Of a stretch of 14,088 nucleotides of DNA, positions 7,291-12,819 are shown piece after piece. The stretch is from NCBI GenBank assembly GCA_022710205.1, contig JAKLHJ010000018.1:1-14088 (forward strand), read 5' to 3'. Made by a program: the position numbers and the translations under genes. Every line of letters starts with the position of its first letter. The stretch's first letter is position 1. The notes beneath the pieces are model-generated. The model saw nothing but the letters and a program-made list of their open reading frames with translations, was not told where the DNA came from and ran no database searches. Origin of the DNA: Patescibacteria group bacterium (GTDB lineage: Bacteria > Patescibacteriota > Minisyncoccia > Phycocordibacterales > UBA12445).

Positions 7291-7332
7291 AGATATATAT
7301 TTAGAGCTAATAATGTTGATAATTATGGCCCC

Positions 7333-7360
7333 ATTATAGGCTTTTAGCCTTCTTAGTCAA
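7333..7360 (-). promoter_or_regulatory. groESL promoter, sigma70 type
   Basis: The minus strand shows a -35 of TTGACT (7360-7355) and a perfect -10 of TATAAT (7338-7333) with 16 nt between them. Transcription would start near 7326 and leave a leader of about 36 nt. This is the best promoter in the window. The spacer and first -10 base form a palindrome, AGGCT-TTT-AGCCT (plus strand 7338-7350), which could be an operator. No CIRCE repeat (TTAGCACTC and GAGTGCTAA) is present, so HrcA-type control is not supported. Confidence 0.8.
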
Positions 7361-7393
7361 TGATGAGGCCTAATAACGTCGGTTGCTTTTTGC

Positions 7394-7422
7394 TTGTATT
7401 TGTAGCTCTTTTGTGCTACTAT
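7394..7422 (+). promoter_or_regulatory. secG promoter with extended -10
   Basis: TTGTAT (7394-7399) and TACTAT (7417-7422) are 17 nt apart, and a TG at 7414-7415 makes an extended -10. Transcription should begin near 7429, only about 4 nt before the secG ATG at 7433, so the message would be almost leaderless. This fits the absence of a Shine-Dalgarno motif. Confidence 0.6.
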
Positions 7423-7432
7423 TAACAACAAT

Positions 7433-7660
7433 ATGGAAACAATAATAACATTTCTTCCTTGGATACAAATTGCCCTTTCAGCATTGCTAATCGGTGTCAT
7501 TTTGATACAACAGAGCGAAGCCGGAATAAGCGGTAATATGGGAGGCGGTCAGCACAGAACAAAAAGGGGTCTTGAAAAAGGCATCTTCATTGGAACAATT
7601 GTAATAGCTATTCTATTCGCCGCTTCCGCTCTTCTTGCTATCGCATACTCGAGCTTCTAA
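7433..7660 (+). CDS. secG: Preprotein translocase subunit SecG
   Basis: A 75-residue protein with two membrane helices near 5-25 and 50-72. Between them is the cytoplasmic loop VILIQQSEAGISGNMGGGQHRTKRGLEK, a clear form of the SecG signature (short Gly-rich loop, then a basic stretch before helix 2). SecG joins SecY and SecE in the inner-membrane channel and assists SecA-driven export. The length is normal for the family. It is divergent from groES with 142 nt between them and precedes a membrane-anchored solute-binding protein that needs the Sec route. The start is the first ATG after the predicted promoter. Confidence 0.92.
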   Translation: METIITFLPWIQIALSALLIGVILIQQSEAGISGNMGGGQHRTKRGLEKGIFIGTIVIAILFAASALLAIAYSSF

Positions 7661-7669
7661 CAAAACTAG

Positions 7670-7700
7670 TCGCGCCAAACACAATCGGCGAGATTATTCT
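7670..7700 (+). terminator. Weak hairpin after secG, possible attenuator or terminator
   Basis: TCGCGCC (7670-7676) can pair with GGCGAGA (7687-7693) over seven positions with one G-A mismatch and a 10-nt loop. TTATTCTGTTT follows, which is only a loose T tract. It lies between secG and the next gene, and overlaps the zone where that gene's promoter -35 would be. It could end most secG transcripts while leaving the next gene to its own promoter. Confidence 0.35.
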
Positions 7701-7703
7701 GTT

Positions 7704-7709
7704 TATAAT
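7704..7709 (+). promoter_or_regulatory. -10 box at leaderless distance from the solute-binding protein gene
   Basis: A perfect TATAAT ends 5 nt before the ATG at 7715, so a typical start site 6-7 nt downstream falls on the A of the start codon. No -35 match is seen 16-18 nt upstream and no Shine-Dalgarno motif is present. The AT-rich setting makes a chance TATAAT possible, but the same layout recurs before secG and the MFS gene. Confidence 0.5.
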
Positions 7710-7714
7710 TTTTA

Positions 7715-9532
7715 ATGAAAGAAAAGATATCTATTCTTCTCAAGAAAGAATTTAATATCCCTATTCCGGGTTTTTTGCGACACGAAAAACTTAAATTCAT
7801 ATTTCAGGACCTACCTAAAAAAGACGAGCTTTTGGTCGCAACTAAAACTTTTTCTAAAAAAGAAAGATTATTCTTCTGGACCTTCGCATTTTTATTTTGT
7901 AGCACGGGGGCGTTTTTGCTTTGGGATATAAATAAAGACTTAATGATCGAGAGGCCTGTAAAAGGCGGGGAAATCGTAGAAGGAGTCGCGGACATGCCGA
8001 GATTCATAAATCCCCTTCTCGCCACAGGAATGGCTGATGCCGATATCACATCTCTCGTATATTCCGGGCTACTTAGGCCGGGGCCTAACGGAGAATATAT
8101 AAACGACCTCGCAGAGAGCTATACCGTTTCGAAAGACGGTCTCGTATATAATTTCAAGATAAGAGAAAACGCCACATGGCACGACGGCAAGCCGGTAACG
8201 GCGGACGACGTGCTATTCACAATCCAAAAAGCGAAAGATGTGGTATTAAGAAGCCCAAAGAGAGCAAGCTGGGAGGGCGTCACGGCTCTGGTCATATCCG
8301 AAAAAGAGATCCAGATGACGTTGAAACAGCCGTTCCAGTCTTTCCTCGAGAACGCTACCATGGGTATTTTGCCAAAACACAAATGGAACAATATCGACTC
8401 AGACAAATTTGCCCTCAGTTATCTCAATATGAGAGCTATCGGCTCCGGGCCATATAAAGTTAAAACGATATCCAAGAGAACGACCGATGATATGCCTGAA
8501 TACATAGAACTCATTCCTTTCAGAGAATTTGCGCTAGGAGAACCAAAAATAAGCAAAATCACGATTCACTTCTATCAAAATCAAGAGGAGCTATATACGG
8601 CCTACAAAAAAGGCACTGTTACCAGCATGAGCTCCCCTTCTCCTAAGTTTGTTGAAGAATTGAAAAATAGCAAAACAAACATAATACAATCGAGCCTTCC
8701 TAGAATATATGCCATATTCTTCAACCCCAACGAATCAAAACTTTTGGCCGACAAAGAGGTAAGGCGCGCCCTTGATATGGCCATAGATAAAAAGGGCATA
8801 ATCGACAACGTCCTTCTTGGATATGGGACAATCATAAAAGGACCGATACCTCCGGACTCTTTAGGGTTTACAGAGACTAATAACGCCGAAGCCAGCACAA
8901 CCCCGGCGACAAAAATAGCTGAGGCGCAAAAGATATTAGCCAAACTCGGCTGGAAGAAAAATGAAAAGACAGGAATCCTTGAGAAAAAAATCTCAAAAAA
9001 GGAAACTCAAGTATTCGAAGTCTCTATATCAACGACCGATTTCACCGAGCTTAAGACAGCCGCAGGAATGGTAAAGGCTGACTGGGAGAAATTGGGTGCT
9101 AAAGTAAATTTACAGATATTCGAAAAAGGAGACTTGGATCGAAACGTGATAGAGCCGAGAAAATACGACTCCCTCTTCTTTGGAGAAATTGTAGGGCGTG
9201 ATTTGGATTTATTCTCTTTTTGGCACTCTTCTCAGAAAAAAAATCCGGGGGTTAATGTTTCAATGTATTCGAATACCAAAGTTGATAAGATATTAGAATC
9301 GTTGAAAGCGGAGCGTGATAATGCAAAAAAAATTAAGCTATTAAAAAATTTCCAAACAGAGATAGATAAAGATATACCGGCATCATTTATATATTCACCT
9401 AATTTTATATATCTACTTCCAAAAGAAGTTAAAAATGTTAACATTTTGCCTCCGGTAATCGCATCGGATAGGTTCTTAAATGTCTACGAGTGGTACATAA
9501 ATACAGAAAAAATCTGGAAAATATTCCAATAA
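7715..9532 (+). CDS. Membrane-anchored family 5 solute-binding protein (oligopeptide/nickel type)
   Basis: A 605-residue protein. Residues 1-50 are polar and basic and should be cytoplasmic; residues 52-70 (LFFWTFAFLFCSTGAFLLW) form one membrane helix; the rest is an extracellular SBP_bac_5 domain. Family marks are GGEIVEGVADMPRFINPLL at 84-102, LVYSGLLRPGPNGEYINDLAESY near 114-136, YNFKIRENATWHDGKPVTADDVLFT near 144-168, GSGPYKV, and ADKEVRRALDMAIDKKGIIDNVLLGYG. Such proteins bind peptides or similar ligands and pass them to an ABC permease. No permease or ATPase gene is in the window, and no lipobox precedes the single Cys in the helix, so the anchor is a transmembrane helix rather than a lipid. 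The partner transporter may be elsewhere, or the protein may work alone as a binding or chaperone-like surface protein. The ligand is unknown. Confidence 0.88.
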   Translation: MKEKISILLKKEFNIPIPGFLRHEKLKFIFQDLPKKDELLVATKTFSKKERLFFWTFAFLFCSTGAFLLWDINKDLMIERPVKGGEIVEGVADMPRFINPLLATGMADADITSLVYSGLLRPGPNGEYINDLAESYTVSKDGLVYNFKIRENATWHDGKPVTADDVLFTIQKAKDVVLRSPKRASWEGVTALVISEKEIQMTLKQPFQSFLENATMGILPKHKWNNIDSDKFALSYLNMRAIGSGPYKVKTISKRTTDDMPEYIELIPFREFALGEPKISKITIHFYQNQEELYTAYKKGTVTSMSSPSPKFVEELKNSKTNIIQSSLPRIYAIFFNPNESKLLADKEVRRALDMAIDKKGIIDNVLLGYGTIIKGPIPPDSLGFTETNNAEASTTPATKIAEAQKILAKLGWKKNEKTGILEKKISKKETQVFEVSISTTDFTELKTAAGMVKADWEKLGAKVNLQIFEKGDLDRNVIEPRKYDSLFFGEIVGRDLDLFSFWHSSQKKNPGVNVSMYSNTKVDKILESLKAERDNAKKIKLLKNFQTEIDKDIPASFIYSPNFIYLLPKEVKNVNILPPVIASDRFLNVYEWYINTEKIWKIFQ

Positions 9533-9549
9533 AAAATATTTTTAAAAAA

Positions 9550-9556
9550 TTATAAA
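9550..9556 (+). promoter_or_regulatory. Tentative -10 for the RNase J gene
   Basis: TTATAAA sits just upstream of the first leader stem-loop. Transcription starting 5-7 nt after it would place the first stem at the extreme 5' end of the message. No convincing -35 is found. The flanks are nearly pure A/T, so this call is weak. Confidence 0.3.
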
Positions 9557-9557
9557 A

Positions 9558-9625
9558 GCAGGACAACGTCAAAAGTCCTAGCAAAGTCTCATCGCAAAAA
9601 GCGATAATCATCCCAAAAAAGGGAT
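9558..9625 (+). promoter_or_regulatory. Leader with three consecutive stem-loops before the RNase J gene
   Basis: Stem 1 is GC-AGGAC (9558-9564) with GTCCT-A-GC (9575-9582), 7 bp with one bulge and a 10-nt loop. Stem 2 is ATCGC-AAAAA-GCGAT (9591-9605). Stem 3 is ATCCC-AAAAAA-GGGAT (9610-9625). Stems 2 and 3 are perfect 5-bp helices with all-A loops, 4 nt apart. The start codon follows 19 nt later. Together they look like a structured 5' untranslated region. Control of RNase J by its own mRNA leader is an inference by analogy with RNase E autoregulation. Confidence 0.6.
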
Positions 9626-9644
9626 AAATAATTCTAATTAATAA

Positions 9645-11558
9645 ATGATAAATTTTCACGGAAGGAATGGAGGCGCTTCTTCGTCCCCAAATAGAGCAAG
9701 AAGGCCGGCCCCACGGAGATCACCGGAGCGTGGATTCGTGAGCGGAACGAAGCGTTTTGGCCAAAAACCAAATGAAATATCGGCCTCAGGACCGATAAAA
9801 AAGTCGTTCCGCCAGACGAGTCAAGGCCACAGAAGCTACCAAAAGAAAAACATGGTCGAACCGAAAGCCACACCTAAGGCCTATGATGACACAATCAGAA
9901 TAATCCCGTTGGGAGGGGTAGAAGAAATAGGGAAAAATATGACGGTCGTCGAATATAAGGGCGACATTGTCATCGTGGACATGGGTTTTCAATTTCCGGG
10001 TGAAGAAGCCCCGGGAGTAGATTATATAATTCCCGATACTACATACCTCAACAATAAAAAGAAAAATATTAAGGGTGTATTTATTACGCACGGACACTTA
10101 GACCACATAGGCGGAATCCCTTATATCATGGACAGAATCGGCAATCCGACGATATATACCCGATTGCTCACCTCCCTGCTCATCAAAAAAAGGCAAGATG
10201 AGTTTCCTCATTTCGAACCATTAAACTTGCGAATTGTAGAGACGGCAAAAACAATGCGGATAAGCGACAACATGACGATAAGGTTCTTTAACGTTACGCA
10301 CACTATCCCCGACTCAATGGGCGTTATCATAGAAACTCCTCACGGGAACATTGTCTTCACGGGCGACATAAAGGTTGACCATGAGAATGGTGAGCCGCTT
10401 CCGCACGAAGTTGAAACATTCACAAAACTCGGCAATGAAAACAACTTGGTCCTGCTTTCCGATTCTACAAACGTAGAAAAACCGGGCTGGTCATTCTCGG
10501 AAAAAATGGTGCACGAAAACCTAAAGAATATAATCAGGGACGTGAAGGGAAGACTTATAATCGGAACATTCTCATCCCTTCTGGAGCGTATTATGTTTAT
10601 CATAAAAACCTCCGAGGAGATGGGCAAAAAAGTCGTTATCAGAGGGAAGAGTATGAAGAACAACATCGCGATTGCGATGGAAATGAAACTTCTAAAGATA
10701 AATCCGACAACCATAATTCCACCGGAAGAAATCGACAACTACCCAGTGGACAAAATAGTGGTCTTGGCCACCGGAGCTCAAGGAGACGAGATGGCGGCGC
10801 TCATGAGAATGTCTCAGAAAAAGGATAAATACATTAAGCTGAACAAATCAGACGTCGTATTGCTTTCATCTTCTATTATTCCCGGCAACGAAAAAAGCGT
10901 TCAGAAACTGAAAGATAACCTTTCAAGACAAGGTGCGACTATCATTCACTACAGAATAGCCGATGTCCACTCATCCGGACATGCGAACTATGATGAAACT
11001 CTCTGGGTCCACAAAATGATCAAGCCAAAGTATTTCATACCGATACACGGGCATCATTTTATGCTTCGCGTTCACGGGGAAATAGCGAAAATTGCAGGCA
11101 CACCGGAGGCCAATATTGTTATTCCCGACAACGGAATGATAATTGAGATAGGAGACAAAGGAAACAGCATAAAAGTGTCAAAAGAGTCGGCTCCCGCCGG
11201 TGTGGTAATGGTTGACGGTTTGGGGAATGGAGACGTAAGCGACGTCGTAATAAGAGACAGGCAGATACTTGCCGAAGACGGAATGTTCGTAATAATCGCC
11301 GTCATTGATATGAAAACCGGAAAGATAAGGCAATCGCCGGATATAATCTCGAGAGGTTTTATTTATCTAAAAGAGTCTCAGGATCTTCTTAAGGATGTGA
11401 GAGGTCTCGCCAAAAGAACGATAGAAAGTTTAGCTGTAGATATGCACCCCATAAATCTTGATTATGTTAAAAATAATTTGCGAGAAAAAATAGGCAAGTA
11501 TCTTATGCAAAATACAGGGAAGAGACCGATAATATTGCCGGTTCTGCTGGAACTATAA
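9645..11558 (+). CDS. rnj: Ribonuclease J (metallo-beta-lactamase/beta-CASP RNase) with a basic N-terminal tail
   Basis: A 637-residue protein. The catalytic core begins near residue 83 with IRIIPLGGVEEIGKNM. The metal-binding motif THGHLDHIGG is at 148-157. Further marks are FTGDIKVDHENGEP, LLSDSTNVEKPGWSFSE, the beta-CASP TFSSLLERI, DVHSSGHA and IPIHGHHFMLRVH, the RNase J version of the last metal motif. RNase J is a 5'-to-3' exonuclease and endonuclease for mRNA decay and rRNA maturation in the cytoplasm. Residues 1-80 form a low-complexity tail rich in Arg, Lys, Ser, Pro and Gly, probably disordered and able to touch RNA. The ATG at 9645 is used because the frame is open with tail-like composition; Met70 (ATG at 9852) is an alternative that would give a tail-less enzyme. 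A structured leader precedes it and a strong terminator follows. Confidence 0.95.
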   Translation: MINFHGRNGGASSSPNRARRPAPRRSPERGFVSGTKRFGQKPNEISASGPIKKSFRQTSQGHRSYQKKNMVEPKATPKAYDDTIRIIPLGGVEEIGKNMTVVEYKGDIVIVDMGFQFPGEEAPGVDYIIPDTTYLNNKKKNIKGVFITHGHLDHIGGIPYIMDRIGNPTIYTRLLTSLLIKKRQDEFPHFEPLNLRIVETAKTMRISDNMTIRFFNVTHTIPDSMGVIIETPHGNIVFTGDIKVDHENGEPLPHEVETFTKLGNENNLVLLSDSTNVEKPGWSFSEKMVHENLKNIIRDVKGRLIIGTFSSLLERIMFIIKTSEEMGKKVVIRGKSMKNNIAIAMEMKLLKINPTTIIPPEEIDNYPVDKIVVLATGAQGDEMAALMRMSQKKDKYIKLNKSDVVLLSSSIIPGNEKSVQKLKDNLSRQGATIIHYRIADVHSSGHANYDETLWVHKMIKPKYFIPIHGHHFMLRVHGEIAKIAGTPEANIVIPDNGMIIEIGDKGNSIKVSKESAPAGVVMVDGLGNGDVSDVVIRDRQILAEDGMFVIIAVIDMKTGKIRQSPDIISRGFIYLKESQDLLKDVRGLAKRTIESLAVDMHPINLDYVKNNLREKIGKYLMQNTGKRPIILPVLLEL

Positions 11559-11560
11559 TA

Positions 11561-11595
11561 AAGAAAAAGCCGGGACTTATTCCCGGCTTTTCTTT
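11561..11595 (+). terminator. Intrinsic terminator after RNase J
   Basis: AAAAGCCGGGA (11565-11575) and TCCCGGCTTTT (11581-11591) form a perfect 11-bp stem with a CTTAT loop, followed by CTTT. It starts within 7 nt of the RNase J stop at 11558. A's on the 5' side and T's on the 3' side would let it work in either direction. The next gene's -10 box lies only 10 nt beyond it. Confidence 0.92.
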
Positions 11596-11601
11596 ATATT
11601 A

Positions 11602-11610
11602 TGTTAAAAT
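11602..11610 (+). promoter_or_regulatory. Extended -10 promoter at leaderless distance from the MFS gene
   Basis: TG-T-TAAAAT (11602-11610) matches an extended -10. Six bases later comes the ATG at 11617, so the usual start site coincides with the start codon. Where a -35 would lie, the DNA belongs to the RNase J terminator hairpin, so the element would rely on the TG extension. No Shine-Dalgarno motif is visible. Confidence 0.5.
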
Positions 11611-11616
11611 TAAAGC

Positions 11617-12819
11617 ATGACATTAAAAGAAAAAAGGTGGATGCTGTTTTTTATATATTTTACGACCTTTCTGACCTCTATCGGGTATGCCTTTATAATT
11701 TATATAAATTCGTCATTTCTGCAGAAATTCGTAAGTAGCGAATATATTGGAGCGCTATACGGGGTAAGTTCTCTTGTAACGCTTATCATTCTAACAAGAA
11801 TATCATACGCGCTAAAAAAGATCGGGCACTTCAAAGTAATGCTCGGGATAATCACGCTTGAAACATTGTCCGTCTTTTGTTCGGCCATACTCGATATGTA
11901 TTCTTTTTCCGGTATCACGACCGACTATTTGCGATTGTCTTTATTTGTTATACTCGCCTTTTTAATATTTAACACGACGGCGATATTACTCAGATTTTCC
12001 TTAGATATTTATCTGGAAAAATACTCAAAGAACAGAGAAACCGGTAAAGCTCGCGGGATCTTCCTCACGACGATGAACCTGGCGATAGCAGTGTCTCCGT
12101 ATATGGTCGGGAAAATTCTAACGAATGGAGATTTTTGGAGGGTCTATCTGGTCGCATCGGCTATATTCTTGCCGGCGATTATTATAACAGGCACAAAACT
12201 ACGCAAGGTTAGAGATGTGGAATACCACGACACCAAATTCACAATAGGGCTCAAGAAAGTCTGGAAAAACAAAAATATACGTTCTATATTTATGACGAAT
12301 TTCCTGCTTGAATTTTTCTATTCGTGGATGACTATCTATACTCCGATATACCTTTTCAAGATAATGGGGTTCTCCTGGGAGAACATAGGAACAATGTTCA
12401 GCCTCATGCTCACTTCTTTTGTTATTCTTCAGTTGCCTCTCGGAAAAATTGCGGACAAATATCTCGGAGAAAAAGAGATACTCACCGCGGGGCTCATCAT
12501 TACGGGCCTCTCTACATCGTATCTCGCTTTTATAGAAAAGCCGGAATTCATCGTATGGACAGCGGCCCTATTTATGACAAGGGTTGGCGCCGCCGCGATA
12601 GAAATAATGAACGAGACCTACTTCTTCAAAAAAGTATCTCCCGAGGATTCAGATGTGATAGGTTTTTTTAGAAACGCATCCCCCCTCGCATACATAATCG
12701 GCCCGATGACGGCTTCTGTTCTCATTTATTTTATAGACTTCAAATACATCTTCGCAATTTTAGGAGTTATTATGCTCGTTGGCATAAGATATAGCCTCGC
12801 GATAAAAGACACTCTCTAG
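11617..12819 (+). CDS. Major facilitator superfamily transporter
   Basis: A 400-residue polytopic protein with about twelve hydrophobic segments in two halves joined by a charged loop near residues 195-225 (KLRKVRDVEYHDTKFTIGLKK). The first half starts RWMLFFIYFTTFLTSIGYAFIIY and has YSKNRETGKARGIFLTTMNLAIAVSPYMVGKIL after helix 4, in the position of a family motif region. The second half has QLPLGKIADKYLGEKEILTAGLIITGLS, the repeat of the MFS loop 2-3 signature (G-x-LaDrxGrk-like). It should be a secondary transporter in the cytoplasmic membrane, but the substrate and direction cannot be told. It stands alone after a terminator and has its own probable promoter. Its stop codon overlaps the convergent helicase gene. 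Confidence 0.82.
   Translation: MTLKEKRWMLFFIYFTTFLTSIGYAFIIYINSSFLQKFVSSEYIGALYGVSSLVTLIILTRISYALKKIGHFKVMLGIITLETLSVFCSAILDMYSFSGITTDYLRLSLFVILAFLIFNTTAILLRFSLDIYLEKYSKNRETGKARGIFLTTMNLAIAVSPYMVGKILTNGDFWRVYLVASAIFLPAIIITGTKLRKVRDVEYHDTKFTIGLKKVWKNKNIRSIFMTNFLLEFFYSWMTIYTPIYLFKIMGFSWENIGTMFSLMLTSFVILQLPLGKIADKYLGEKEILTAGLIITGLSTSYLAFIEKPEFIVWTAALFMTRVGAAAIEIMNETYFFKKVSPEDSDVIGFFRNASPLAYIIGPMTASVLIYFIDFKYIFAILGVIMLVGIRYSLAIKDTL

Noticed and set aside
7291..7332. CIRCE operator in the groES leader.
   Set aside because: No TTAGCACTC or GAGTGCTAA arm is found. TTAGAGCTAA at 7301-7310 is only a loose resemblance to one arm.
9786..10738. Minus-strand open frames of about 100-130 codons opposite RNase J.
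   Set aside because: They lie wholly opposite conserved RNase J catalytic motifs and lack domain signatures or ribosome sites.
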